Source: Eucalyptus grandis (lineage: Eukaryota > Streptophyta > Magnoliopsida > Myrtales > Myrtaceae). Taken from it: a stretch of DNA of 64,000 nucleotides. Positions 22,309 through 33,540 of the stretch are shown piece by piece; within the stretch, counting starts at the first letter, position 1; every line of letters starts with the position of its first letter. The stretch spans positions 49,183,090 through 49,247,089 of the forward strand of contig NC_052619.1 of NCBI RefSeq assembly GCF_016545825.1, given 5' to 3'. The position numbers were made by a program, and so were the translations under genes. The notes beneath the pieces were generated by a model that saw only the letters and a program-made list of their open reading frames with translations, was not told the origin of the DNA and searched no databases.

Positions 22309-23568
22309 CTAAGAACTTGAATCCCTTATTAATAAAGTCTCGCAGGATGTGAGTCTCTTTAGGTTCTGAGTATCATGAAGCTTGTCACAGTTAACAATTT
22401 CCAAAATTCGTAAGGTGTCAAAGCAACATAAATTCGGTAACCTTACAAGGGAAGTGCACTCAGAGATTCTTAACACTTCCAAGAACTCCAATTTATCGAG
22501 GCCTTGAATTTCGACTAAGTTTTTGCATTGGAGAACTTCTAATTTCTTCAAACCCTTACATTTTGAAAGGTCCAGCTGTTCAATTGCAGAGCAAAGACGG
22601 ATCTTTATCTCTCTCAAGAACTTCAAACCCTCAGATTTTGAAAGGTCTAGCCGTTTAATTGCATCGCACCCAAAGATTCTTATATTTCTTAAGAACTTCA
22701 AACCCTTAGAGTTTGAAAGGTCCAGCTGTTCAATTGCATCGCACCGTACGATCATTATCTCTCTCAAGAACTTCAGCTTATTGAGGCCTTGAATTTCGAC
22801 TAAGTTTTCACAGAATTGAAGATGTAAAGTCCTCAGACCATTGGATTTTGAAAGGTCCAACCTTTCAATCGAAACCCGCGAGATCTTAAGGAATTCCAAG
22901 AGCATCATCCTATCGAGGCCTTGAATTTCGACTAAGTTTTTGCAACCATGACAACGTAGCCTTTCAATTGAAGGGCAATAATTGATCTTTAATTCTTTCA
23001 AGAAATCCAACCGATTGAGGCTTTGAATCTCGACTATGTTTTTGCAATCCTTAACACTTACTGTCTTCAAATTCTCAGATTTTGGAAGATCCAGCCTTTC
23101 AATTGAATCGCACTTTGTGATGATCAAGCTTTCCAAATATATCAATTTGTCAAGACCTCGAACTTCATGCATGTTATGGCAATGCTCAATAAATAATGTC
23201 CTCAACTGGTTCAATTGTGAAATGTCCATTATTTCCCCAAATGTGACGTTTGAAGCTTTTAAATCTCGGAGCTTTCTCATCCTAAAAATACCATTGGTTA
23301 ATTCTAACATGCCAAAGGTACCACCAATATGCAGAATTTCTAGATTTTGTAAAGCTCCTATGCTATCTGGCAGCACCTTGAGTCTAAAACACTCCTCCAA
23401 CTTCAAGCGTACCAGGTTCTTCAAGTCTCCGATAGAAGAGTCAATTTGCTCTAATTTCAAACAGTGACAGAGTATCAGAACCTCTAAATTCTTAAAAGCT
23501 GAGAGGAAGACTGTGCTTCTTAAGGATTGACAATCTGTAAGGTCAAGAAATTTTAACTTCTCTGCCAT
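22309..23568 (-). CDS. TNL-A exon 4: LRR domain up to the premature stop
   Basis: It starts MAEKLKFLDLTDCQSL and carries about 17-18 leucine-rich repeats. From about residue 130 of the exon the repeats alternate in two forms, one with C.SIERLDLSKS and one with C.NLVEIQGLDKL. Relative to copy B, a stretch of repeats is missing near 22950. The frame shifts near 22328 and stops with ...TLLIRDSSS. Confidence 0.82.
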   Translation of the reverse strand: MAEKLKFLDLTDCQSLRSTVFLSAFKNLEVLILCHCLKLEQIDSSIGDLKNLVRLKLEECFRLKVLPDSIGALQNLEILHIGGTFGMLELTNGIFRMRKLRDLKASNVTFGEIMDISQLNQLRTLFIEHCHNMHEVRGLDKLIYLESLIITKCDSIERLDLPKSENLKTVSVKDCKNIVEIQSLNRLDFLKELKINYCPSIERLRCHGCKNLVEIQGLDRMMLLEFLKISRVSIERLDLSKSNGLRTLHLQFCENLVEIQGLNKLKFLREIMIVRCDAIEQLDLSNSKGLKFLRNIRIFGCDAIKRLDLSKSEGLKFLREIKIRLCSAIEQLDLSKCKGLKKLEVLQCKNLVEIQGLDKLEFLEVLRISECTSLVRLPNLCCFDTLRILEIVNCDKLHDTQNLKRLTSCETLLIRDSSS

Positions 23569-26500
23569 CTGGAAAAAACATAACAATAAAAATCGAGGGT
23601 TAGCCTAGAGCAATTATGATTCCAAAGAATGCAGAAAAAGAAAACTTATTCTTCAATCTTACCATGGAACTCCATCCTTGCCATTCATTTGAGATCTTGC
23701 TCAAAGACAAATCGAGTACGACTAATTCCGTTAGGCGAAAATTATTTGCTTCAAAAGTCGAAGGACAACCCCGCCATCGAAGCCATTTTAACTCCCCCAT
23801 TGAGTTCTCAAAATCTCCTCTAAGACATGCCCCACTCACATCAAGGAACCTTAGACCTGTCAACTTCTTGAATTGCTCAGCTTCAAAATTCTCCAATTGC
23901 TCAGCCTCAAAATTCTCGAATGGCCCAGCCTCAACATTCTCGAATGGCTCATCAAAGTGGGAATGGTGAACTTTGTTAAAATAAATGGCCTTAATATTTT
24001 CTGTTCCCTGTAGGTAACCATCAATGTTCGTTAATCCTATTTATATCCAACAAAACTAATATAATATTATTTGTTCATATTGCTATAACATGCATAGACG
24101 TTCTTAAGAGACTAGCAAAGTATCGACATATCAACTTTGATTTTGAAATGTGGCCATACGTACTTGGATCTTAAAAAGAATTATAATGTTCTCTTTTTTT
24201 TGTTTTATTTTATTTTGTATAATAGTTTGTATAGTATTACTCTTTAGTGTAATGGCTCATAAAGGGTAAAACTTTACAACTTGCAAATCCTCTTCTTTCC
24301 GCTAATTTAGCCGCATTACTATATTAGTTAGGAGTTAGGACGTACATTCAATGCTTAGGATTTCACATTATGAAGTCCTTTTCTTTTCCGCTTCTTCTTA
24401 TGTATAAATTTCATATATGTTACTTGAGTGTGCTACTTACCCCATTAATAAAAACTAACATATACTCACTGTTGTTTTTCCCATTGGAGTAATGTATAAT
24501 TATAAGTAACTGAACTTGTGATGGTAGTTATATTAATATCCTGTGTAATTTATTTCATTATTACTAATAACTAAAATATCATTAATCAATTACTTTCTAA
24601 TTATAGTATTATATTCTCTATAGCATTGTTTTAGCGTAAATTATGACTTAGTTATAGATTACAATTTGATTTATTCTAAACAAATCATAACTATAGATGA
24701 TTGAAATATTTAAATATAATAAATGTAATATCATAGATCTAATAACTTTGGTCCATTCAAATATAATCAGTTATTAAATATGCAAAGTCATTGCTGAAAT
24801 ATGAAAATTGAAGCTATGCTTAGTTACATGGAATAGTTTTTCCTTGGCCCCCTAAAAATAACTATTCCTGATTTTGGGAGAATAGTAATACCTAATCTAT
24901 TTTTGAATAAAGCGAAATAATAACTGCTTCATCAGAACAAACGATAAATAGAATAGCTATTCTTGCGAACCATTGTAGCAAGCTTTCATCAAGAAAAATC
25001 ACTAAAGCATGCGAAGTCGAGAAAATTCAGGGATTTACACAATTTAGTTTCTCCGAACAAGAAAATTTCCTTTGGTACTTCACATTGTTGTACATGATTT
25101 CATGGATACTGAAAGGAGAATGACGTAACTAGTGGAGGAGGAAATAGATTTCAACACCTAAAAGGAATCCAAGTTAAGAGTAATAAAATAAAAAAGGAAG
25201 CAACCTCCAATACTTAGATTAGTCATTTCGCTCGTAAGCTTCCCTAAAAATATCAAGAAATCCTATCTGTCATCAAGAATTCTTTGTTTTCAACTGTGTA
25301 ACTTTTTCACTTTCAAGAATCGATCCATAAATTTTGAGTATATTACAGCCAAATCCCAAAAACAATCCCAACTTTTTGTACTTGGGACAAAGGTAGCACA
25401 ATCTTTCAATCGTACAAAAAAAAATGCCTAACCTTTTACATCTAGAGCAAATATTACATAACCTTTCAAAAGCATATTAAAAAAAAAAAAAAAAACCAAT
25501 CATCTACCCGTGGAAGAAAGCTAACACCCGCTACAATTGTCGTCCATTGTCATCGTTAAATCACCACAAATACCCACATGGTTCACTATGCTGATGTACA
25601 CAGCAAACCATATCAACAAACACAAAAAACTACGTTGTTTTTCTATTTTTAATAACCTTTGTACCGAATTTTTAGCATTTTGAAATATAAAAATCTATTT
25701 GTGATCACCACCGCTTGTGGTGGCCTAGCTGGATAAGAGCCCCCATGATATCTACCTAGGATGGAGGGGTTCAAATCCCGCAGGACGCACGGGATGTTAA
25801 GCGCGACGTCGGGATGGTGGGTCCTCCACTAGCGTCACTCCAGGGTTTACCCATCGGCTATCGGCTATATGGGGTTCATTGGGTATCAAAAAAAAAAAAT
25901 ATCTATTTGTGATCATGATTATTGTGGTTTACCGTGTATGTTCGCGCATTGAGCTGTGTAGATAATGCATGGCGATTTAAAGTGTGAATAAGCAGAATTT
26001 GTAAAGGGTGTCAATTTTGTCCACTGAATGAAAAGTTGTAATATTTTCGGCCAGCATGCAAAAAGGCTAGACTTCTTTTTACGCTCTTTTAAACTTTGTG
26101 TTATTTTTCTCTCAGTTGCAACACTTTGTATTTTTATTTATTTGGTTGTATACTCAATAATACCCATGGAGTGAGTTATGAATGTGTTTCAATTATGATT
26201 TATATGTCATTTGTTTCCTGTTTATGTAAGTTGTATTGTCTATGCTTCTCACTACGCATGGGTTTTATCAAAGTTGATCGCATTTTTAGATAATATAAAT
26301 GAAAGTAACTTTAGGTATTTTGATTAAATGTAGGAATAAACTTTAAAGATCTTATATCAGTTTTACTGAAAGCACTTTGATTTTGACTTATGATAGTAAC
26401 TTGAATTGAACGAACCGAAAGTATATCCTGCAAAAATACTGAAATAATTATGTCAAACATGCACCTTTTCAATTGTAAAAGTTAATTTTACCAGTTTATT

Positions 26501-29500
26501 TAGATATAAAGTATACAGGATATTCATTTTTCTTTTGGTTAGTTTAGCTTATTTCTGATGTAATATGAAAGACATAATAAATAGACATAGTCTTTGAATT
26601 TGTTAATACATAAATTGGCTATTGATATTATGCAAGTTCGCATATTGAGAATGCAAATAGGTGCTAGTCTTTTGAGCAACAACTTGAGTCAAACCATATA
26701 ATGGATTAGTAGTAGAGTCAAAATCACAATTAGTTACACAAATGCCGCCATATTCACTCATATCATACTAATTTGAGAAAATTTTAAATAAGGATACAAA
26801 GTGGAGTTGTTTTCTCAAAAGAAGACTTGAAATGGACGAAATAGTGAGTTTAGCCTCAAATAAGGACTTCGGCATGGATTTTACTTTGTGTTACAAAACG
26901 CTCAATGTGGTTGCGATTGTGCTCTGGATTGCTCTGGCTTGAACAAGAGAGAATCATATGACTCTAGAAAATCTAATCCAAAGCAGTTGCGGAGACAAAT
27001 CAAAACAACGAAATTTTCGCATTGCCTCATATAAGGGTTTTGCATCCCATAATGCGGTTCACTCGACTATAAAAAGGTCACAATTCTATGTTGTTTACAA
27101 GAAGCTCCTAGGCACACGGTGACTTTGCGATACACCCTTCCACACGTTCCCTCAAGAAGCTCCCAAAACAAGCCCTTATCAACATCACCATAGCCATAGT
27201 CATAGTCAAACACCCACATCCACCCATTCCCTCTAAGCTCTTTGACATTCACAAAATTGCAATTTCCCGGAACCCCACAAATTTAAGCTCTACACCTACT
27301 AAAGACTCCCTCTTGCAATCCACGGCCTCGAAAAGAAGGAGAAGAGTAAGGTTAAGGTGTCTCGAGATGGAATTGACGTGGTCAAGTTCTCGTCTCTGTT
27401 GGTGGAGGAGTTGAGGAAGTGCCGTGAAGAGGCTGTTGATGGTGACAGGAGGAATTCAACGTCTTCAGTGGTGGTGACTGGTATGATCATCACAACCAGA
27501 GCGAAGGAGGCTTGAGAAAGATGAAGAAAAATAATGAAAAATGGTTTTGGATGAGAATGCCCCCGAAGGTGGATAGAATTTGACTAGTTGGTGAGGTTAG
27601 AACCTTATTTGAGACGAAATTGGCGTCTTGAGACTTTATTTAAGACAAAATCCACTTCTTAGCATCTTTTAAGAAAGCAACTCCACTTCAAGCCTCTGTA
27701 TGAAATTTTCCCTACTAATTCGAATTCTATTATTTCATATCCTAATTACTAATTAGTTATGGTTTAAAGTGACATGATCAAGTTATTTATTGCATGTGTG
27801 AAGGACAAAACTGAATTGGGGTGCGTTTGGTTCGTGAAACTCAACATTTTAAAAATATTTCTCTAAAAATGATTGCTTGTGCAGCTTTCAAAAATGAATT
27901 AGTGAAAAATATTTTCATCATCCACGAAAATAGCTGACATTGTTGATAATGAAAATGTTTTTCGTTGACTAATTTTTCTAAACAATTTCTAAACAATATA
28001 ACCAATCATTTTTAAAAAAATATTTTCCAAACCTTAAGTTTTACGTGAAACAAACACACTTAAAAATTTGGTAGTTTTTCAATATAGATCCCCTTTATCA
28101 GGTATCTAATAAATTTACAAGTACCTCATCTTTGGAGATATATTTGTAATGTACATTTGTTTAAGAAAAATCTTAGGCAAGCTGCAATACTTACCCAGAC
28201 AGAGCAATCTCCTACTTTCTAATCACTAATCACATCAATGCAATGACATGAGGGTAATAATATTAACAGGTTCTCTACTCACTAGGGCAAGCATTAAAGT
28301 AAAACCCGAACATCACTCAGACAAGAGAACATGGACTAAAGGAGCGAAAAAAGAGAATCTGTTACCTTATTTTCCTTTAGCACTTTTAGGACTTTCTTGG
28401 ATTCCCACAACCTGCTATGGTATTGAGGCTCTTCCCACTTCTCCTGGCGAATAATTTCCCTACCAAGATCTCTCAATTGGTCATGCATTATGAGCTCATG
28501 ATTATCTCCAACTTTTATTAATGACATAGAACTCAATTTTGCGATTCCCTCCTCTGGATAAAAGCCACAGGCATCCCACATGTAGGATGCAATTCTTCCA
28601 TCGGTCCCAATTAAAAAACAAGCGACATCCAAAAATATTTGTTGTTCACGATATTCTAATGCATCATAACTTATCTTTAACCTTTTTTTCACATCCTCAT
28701 GAGGGACTTCTCTTAACTTTTTTATCGTACCGCTCCATCGTTTTGACTCTTTTTTGAACAATAATGAACCTATAACCTGAAGAGACAAGGGAAGCCCCCC
28801 AGTTGTGGATACAACTTCATGAGCAAGGTCCTCGAATTCACTTGGAGGAGAGCTCATTCCAAACGCGTGTCTACAGAACAAGATCAAAGATTGGTTCTTA
28901 TCCAATTCCTCAAGTTTATGGTAGCAGTCCACCCTTGCACTTTCAAGAATACTCCTGTCTCTTGAGGTAATAAGGATCCTACTTCCTGAATAAAACCAAT
29001 TATGATTTCCAGCCAAAGCCTTCAATTGATCATAATGGTCCACATCATCAAGAAGAATGAGTACTTTCTTTTTCTTGAACTTGGATGAGAGCAACATAGT
29101 CCCTTCATGTTTATTATGAACTTGGTTTTCTCCTCCCAATATATCAAAGATTAGCTTCTTCTGCAAGGACTCAAGGCCCTTAAGGTTACATGATTCCCTA
29201 ATATCAGGAATGAAGCTACGAGAGTCAAATTGATCGGAGAGCTTGTTGAAGATAATGTTAGCAAGAGTTGTCTTACCAATGCCTCCCATTCCATAGATGC
29301 CAATAAATAGGGTGACATTAGAATTATTAGCTACATCTATCATAACCTTCTCCACAGGATTATCAATTCCAACCAAATTCTTGGGAATAAGCAAATCATA
29401 GTCTTTCTTCAGCTTGTTCGACACCGTTTGGACAATCAATCTCACTAATTCTGCTTCATTCCTGTCAAAGGCGACAAGAGTTCAAGTACGTGGCAACAAC

Positions 29501-31484
29501 AATTTTATATTGTTTATATATTGAGAACATAATAACAAAAATATCTAAGAATTGTTTTTGCTACCTCCACATATTATCTTAATGCTAACATTAAAGTGAT
29601 TATTGCCGGTGGTTGCTTCACATGGCTATTCCATTATTATTCTAAGACAATTTATTTAGCGGGAAGAAACTTGAGGCACCGCTAATAAATCTTGAATTTT
29701 TATATAGTATCAATTTGAATCAAATTTTAAAATTTTTGTTTGTTTAGAATTTTAAGGATGACGTGGATGTGACTTTGAAAACTTTCTAAGCATTTGAAAT
29801 AAGCGAAAATACAATAAGCCAACTTGGTATGAGAGTTCAACCATCAATCAAATAGGTAATAACTTTTGATGCAAGAGGAAGTTAGTTCCGGTAATACCAA
29901 GCCGGAAAGTTATCCTAAGTGCCATATTGTGAACTACCTAAACACAATTAGGGGGATTTCACCTTATAATCGCATGGGTGCAAGTTTCCTCTCATGTCGT
30001 GAATTTAGTGTCTTTCTAAATTCATTTTCTTATCGATCTTTATCGTGTCGAGGGATGATAACAGGTTGTACTTTACTTTCCTTTTTGAGTATCTTTGTTC
30101 TATGATTCTAATTTATCCAATGTTGATTTTACTGCAAGTAGAAGAATGACTTTTCCAGAATAATTTTTCCTCAAAATAAGAACAATGCTTCAATTTATGC
30201 AGGTGTATGAGGTAATAATGTGTTGAAGGAAATGCATTGGAAAGATATGTAAACAAACAAATAATAAGGATAATCTATTTTCCTTTTTATATGTACCATC
30301 ATATGAAATATTTCTTTCGGTAAAAATGATTATAAAAGCAACTCATTAACCACGTTATAATTCAATAAATGTAGCTTGGGAAGATAAAGGATTATGGCTT
30401 TGGCTATCGACATGCACGGTATATGATGCTATTGCTTTGAATGGGAAGCACCAATAAGTCGAGATATTAGTCTCAAATAAATATGAACTAGAAAAGTCTG
30501 TAATGAAGACTAATTTAACTTATAATTTAAACATGAAAAAAGAAATGGTACAGTGTTACAAGGCATTTGGATATGGGTGAAAGTTCATCTAAAAAAGCTT
30601 ATATTATTCAAGCGAATGAGATCATTACATTAGAATTTATAATTAGGTGGGTCATTATCGTTAAAGTAATTCCTAAAACTGATAACTTATAACACCCATG
30701 CATTGCAGGATCTCATCCCTTTTTTAAAAAACAAGAGAAACAAAAAGGAAGAAAAGAAAGTAGGTAGGAGTCAGAACAACAGTAAACCCCCACACAAATT
30801 AAAAGAAAGTAAAGAAAGTGTTCGGTGAAAAATGAAGTACCCATCGGCTTCCCATCCTTTCAATTGACCGACTGCTGTGAGTGCTTGCTTATATTTCTCC
30901 AAAGTCACTGGGTTGAAAGGCTTCTCCCGCTTAAGAAATGCACCTCCGAAACTTCCACTCTGATGCCGCACGTCAGTTGGTTTCACTTTGTAGAATATAG
31001 GCAACACTATATGTCCCGTCTTATTTATCTTGCACTCCATTATTTGAATCAGTTCATCAAGGCACCATTTGCTCAAACAATAATTCTCGGAGAGAATGGG
31101 AATCAAGATCTTACTGTTCTTGATGGCTTCCAAGAGATCGGGGCCGATCTCTTCGCCTTGGCGGAGCTTATCGTCCAAGAAAACATCAATTCCGGCGTCG
31201 AGTAGCCCGCGGTAGAGGTGACTGGTGAAACCATTTCGAGTATCTAAACCTCTAAAGTTCAAGAACACCTCATAATGGTCTTCAGTCGGCGCGGTTGACG
31301 AACTAGACGCGCCGGAATCGGTTTCCACTGGAGAGGCCGACGATCCCGCCGCCCCGGCATCAGCATCTTCTGCATTTCTTCGGGCACTGGCTCTTTTCCT
31401 GTTGAGAAAATTGAAAGCGAGCCCGGAAAGGAGGATCAATGCCGCGAGCACGGCGAAAGAGTGCCCAAAAATGGGAGGATGCAT
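22309..31484 (-). CDS. TNL-A: TIR-NB-LRR resistance protein, flax L6-like, LRR truncated by a frameshift
   Basis: Exons 31484-30841, 29461-28366, 24007-23663 and 23568-22309 join in phase (644+1096+345+1260 nt) to give about 1114 residues. The order is signal anchor (residues ~9-27), TIR (~70-210), NB-ARC (~225-550), linker, LRR. TNLs sense pathogen effectors; ADP/ATP exchange in NB-ARC drives oligomerisation and the TIR then acts as an NADase signalling through EDS1. The catalytic Glu is E144 (SKWCLDEL), and P-loop, kinase-2, GLPL and MHD motifs are all intact. A one-base deletion relative to copy B near 22328 ends the frame at TAG (22309) and cuts about 130 C-terminal residues. Whether a truncated LRR still works cannot be told from sequence. 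The start is Met in MHPPIFGHSF, shared with copy B. Confidence 0.85.
23663..24007 (-). CDS. TNL-A exon 3: linker into the LRR, with an 8-residue repeat expansion
   Basis: It begins GTENIKAIYFNKVHHSHFDE and then holds three 8-residue units, PFENVEAG, PFENFEAE and QLENFEAE, where copy B has one. KKLTGLRFLDVSG and ELKWLRWRGCPSTFE are typical of the first TNL LRRs. The acceptor is CTACAG/G and the donor ATG/GTAAGA. The 345-nt length against 297 in copy B equals the 48-bp expansion. Confidence 0.82.
25708..25900 (+). mobile_element. tRNA-derived SINE with a perfect 15-bp TSD, in TNL-A intron
   Basis: The element has a box A-like TGGCCTAGCTGG and a box B GGTTCAAATCCCG, a GC-rich body and a 3' A-run. 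ATCTATTTGTGATCA flanks it on both sides (25693-25707 and 25901-25915). Copy B shows the unoccupied site at about 53072-53086 with one base different. It lies in the NB-ARC/LRR intron in antisense orientation to the gene. Confidence 0.9.
26777..27712. mobile_element. Pack-MULE-like element in the TNL-A intron (936 bp)
   Basis: Inverted ends of about 90 bases are visible. The left has AAATTTTAAATAAGG then AAGTGGAGTTGTTTTCTC; the right, on the other strand, has GGAAAATTTC then GAAGTGGAGTTGCTTTCTTAA. TACTAATTTGA and TACTAATTCGA flank the element (26766-26776, 27713-27723). In copy B (53948-55172) the 11-bp TSD is perfect. The interior is non-repetitive and GC-richer, with open stretches on both strands (minus NGWMWVFDYDYGYGDVDKGL; plus a Lys/Glu-rich segment), which suggests captured host gene pieces whose source I do not recognise. 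Confidence 0.7.
28366..29461 (-). CDS. TNL-A exon 2: NB-ARC domain
   Basis: After NEAELVRLIVQTV comes LVGIDNPVEKV, the P-loop YGMGGIGKTTLA (about 29265-29300), RNBS-A SFIPDIRES, kinase-2 KVLILLDDVD, RNBS-B SGSRILITSRD, GLPL as TTGGLPLSLQVIGSLL, RNBS-D QQIFLDVACFLIG and MHD as ELIMHDQLRDLG (about 28465-28495). The acceptor is TTTGACAG/G and the donor AATAAG/GTAACA. A 1379-bp intron precedes it, and a 4358-bp intron carrying two mobile elements follows. Confidence 0.88.
29462..30840 (-). other. TIR/NB-ARC intron of TNL-A
   Basis: 1379 bp, AT-rich, donor GTACTT and acceptor TTTGACAG. It aligns with 58259-56869 in copy B. The first bases stay open in the exon-1 frame (YFIFHRTLSLLSFNLCGG), so retention of the intron would give a short TIR-only protein in both copies; this is inference. 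Confidence 0.75.
30841..31484 (-). CDS. TNL-A exon 1: signal anchor and TIR domain
   Basis: MHPPIFGHSF is followed by AVLAALILLSGLAFNFL and then the basic NRKRASARR, a classic type of signal anchor with positive residues on the cytosolic side. A Ser/Ala/Thr-rich spacer follows (residues 45-68). The TIR begins YEVFLNFRGLDTRNGFTSHL and has GPDLLEAIKNSKI, the catalytic SKWCLDEL, LPIFYKVKPTDVRHQSG and LKGWEADG. The donor is GATGG/GTACTT. In flax L6 and M, similar anchors direct the protein to endomembranes. Confidence 0.87.
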
Positions 31485-32300
31485 TTCTTCTTTGCTCTGG
31501 ATTCTTCCCTCTGTTTTTCCTTGTCCAAGTCCGACGGCGAAGAAAACCAGAATGCCTCTCAAGGAAATACAGGAGAAGGGTTTATGGTTCAGACACGCTC
31601 TTCCGCAATGTTCTATCATTTTATCAGCACTTCGCCCTTGCCATCGTAGCCACAGCGAGGAGAGTCAGATGTGGGGCCCCTTCGGTGTCGGTCCTTTTTC
31701 CCCCCTTTCACGAGAAAATATTGGGTGGTCTCGAAAGAGGAGAGAGGCGTCAAGTGGTCCCGGACCACTCACGCGACGCCACGTGTATGGAGAGGGGGAC
31801 AAAGGACCGAAACTGGGCCCACTTCTCTGACGCTCTCTCTCCTCTTTCTCTCTTTTGTCCCCTCCCCATACACGTGGTACCGCGTGAGTGGTCCGGGATC
31901 ACGCTGACGTGGCGGTCCCGGACCACCCAATATTTTCTCCTCCCCTTTCACGGTGTTCTGAAATGTGGGACCACTTGGCGCCTCTCTCATTTTTTTTGTT
32001 TAGGGCCCCTTGACACCATTCTCACCGTCAAGTCAACGATTCAAGTTAACGTACTTTTGAGAAATTTTCATTAAATTTTATCATTAAATAATTACGTCAA
32101 ATAACACGTAACAATTAATAAATATATCAATTTAACATTTTGCCATCCGTTTATTATAAATATATCAATTTGTGATTTTTTTCTAATATTAATCAAATTT
32201 AATCGAAATTAACGGACGATAACTTTGTCGTAAATATATCTATTTAGATTTTAAAATTTGAATTAAATTTTCATAATAAAAAATTAATTTAAAGTAAATT
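31485..32300 (-). promoter_or_regulatory. Upstream region of TNL-A
   Basis: This is the 5' flank of the minus-strand gene, GC-rich near the start codon and AT-rich beyond 32040. Outside the MITE it aligns with 58880-59520 of copy B. No TATA element could be fixed with confidence. Open frames on the plus strand here (31402-32074) are antisense to exon 1 and its leader and are not supported. Confidence 0.45.
31713..31941. mobile_element. MITE in the TNL-A promoter region, with G-box cores
   Basis: Inverted ends AGAAAATATTGGGTGGTC and GACCACCCAATATTTTCT flank a 229-bp insert. CCCCTTTCACG lies on both sides (31702-31712 and 31942-31952), and copy B has it once (near 59135). The 11-bp target-site duplication points to the Mutator superfamily. 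It holds two CACGTG palindromes (31780-31785, 31871-31876) and TGACGTGG at 31905, about 300-430 bases upstream of the TNL-A start codon. Confidence 0.82.
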
Positions 32301-33023
32301 TATCTAATTTGTGATTTTCATGATGTTAACTCTTACCATTTTATTTTATCCCTTGCCTTTTCCATTGGCCACATCCTTTCATTCCCTCGATCTTGTGCAT
32401 TTCTTCCTCTTCTTCCTCTTCATCTCCGTCTCACTTCTCCGAGTGCTCTCGCTCTCTCTCTACGCCCGTTCCTCAACTGATGTGGTTAAAGCTCTCATTG
32501 AATTCGTTCTTTTTTTCGACCAAAAAAGAAATTCGTTCCTTGCAGAACCGTACTCTTCCTCTCGACTGCCAACTGTGGGAATTGAGATTTTACCGAACTG
32601 ACCTTCACTTATCTTGATTACGTTGGGAAATAGAAATGGTGAATGTCGCCGTGCATATTTCTTCGCCTTTTCCTCCCTTGGGTTGAGCTTGCCTGATTTC
32701 TCCACCCTGCGTGGGTCTCCTATGGTCAAATCAGAAACGCTGGGAAAATAGTTTAAATGGTGCTAGGGAGCAGGTCTTGTGGAAGTTATGTTTATCAAGA
32801 GATCACGTCGGATCGTGTCAAGCATTCGAAGGATGGATACCATTCATATACCAAATGCCGGTGTGCTGCACACATGCGATCATTACTTAAATGTCTTTCA
32901 ACATTGGTACACCCATTCAACTATTCATAAGATTGGAGTACTTGGTCGATCGCGTGGTTGCCCCTCTAGTGATGTGAGTCGTAACATGAAGGAAGAGATG
33001 CAGCCTTTCCAATTTATTTTTCA
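32300..33023. other. Conserved upstream DNA of copy A, no gene recognised
   Basis: This region matches 59520-60190. Pieces such as GAAGTTATGTTTATCAAGAG and CCGAACTGACC are shared with small indels. The indels differ in frame between copies, which argues against coding. Confidence 0.5.
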
Positions 33024-33540
33024 GGATGAAGAATCCACCAAAGCAAGGAGGAAAACCTCTCTGATCAATCCATCCCACCTTTGAACAACTAGTAGCTCCG
33101 ATCAATGATGAGACAGAACCGCGTCGTAGAAGGTCATGTCAGAAAGCGAAAGGAAAAAAGAAGAAACAAACGAGAAAAGAGGGACACCGAAAGGTAAGTG
33201 ATTTATTGTTTAGGATGAAAAATCCTCTAAAGCAAGGGGGAAAATTTCACTGATCAATCCATCCTATGTTTAGACAGTTAATAGCTCTAATCAATGATGA
33301 GACAGAATGCGTCAAGGTCATGTTGGAAAGCAAAAGAAAAAAAGAAAAGAAACAAACGAGAAAAGATGAACACTGAAAGGTAAGTGATTTATTCTTTAGG
33401 ACAAAGAATCCTCTAAAGCAAGGGGGAAAATTTCACTGATCAATCCATCCTACCTTAGACAGCTAATAGCTCAAATATGAGACAGAACAATGTCATGGAA
33501 GGTAGAAGAAACAAATGAGAGAAGAGAGACACTAAAAAGT
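33024..33540 (+). repeat. Tandem repeat, about 185-bp unit, three copies
   Basis: Units start at about 33024, 33211 and 33397 with GGATGAAGAATCC-like sequence, followed by GATCAATCCATCC, GATGAGACAGAA, GAAACAAACGAGAAAAGA and GGTAAGTGATTTATT. The third is shortened. Copy B has two units at about 60190-60525. Confidence 0.85.

Larger units (their letters stand above)
24008..28365 (-). other. NB-ARC/LRR intron of TNL-A
   Basis: 4358 bp with GT donor at 28365 and AG acceptor at 24008. It contains the SINE and the Pack-MULE-like element; the rest is AT-rich. The copy-B intron (55772-51391, 4382 bp) is alignable along its length. Confidence 0.8.

Noticed and set aside
22523..23467. Plus-strand open frames over the TNL-A LRR exon
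   Set aside because: They are antisense shadows of the LRR; the minus frame has clear repeats and the plus frame has none.
25708..25900. A tRNA gene, from the box A and box B-like sequences
   Set aside because: No cloverleaf or anticodon arm is convincing, while an A-tail and 15-bp target-site duplication show a SINE. The same holds for 61949-62146.
28248..28757. Plus-strand frames over the NB-ARC exon of TNL-A
   Set aside because: Antisense to clear RNBS-D and MHD motifs.
31402..32074. Plus-strand frames of 142 and 211 codons across the TNL-A start
   Set aside because: Antisense to exon 1 and running through the MITE; the corresponding copy-B frame is disrupted differently.
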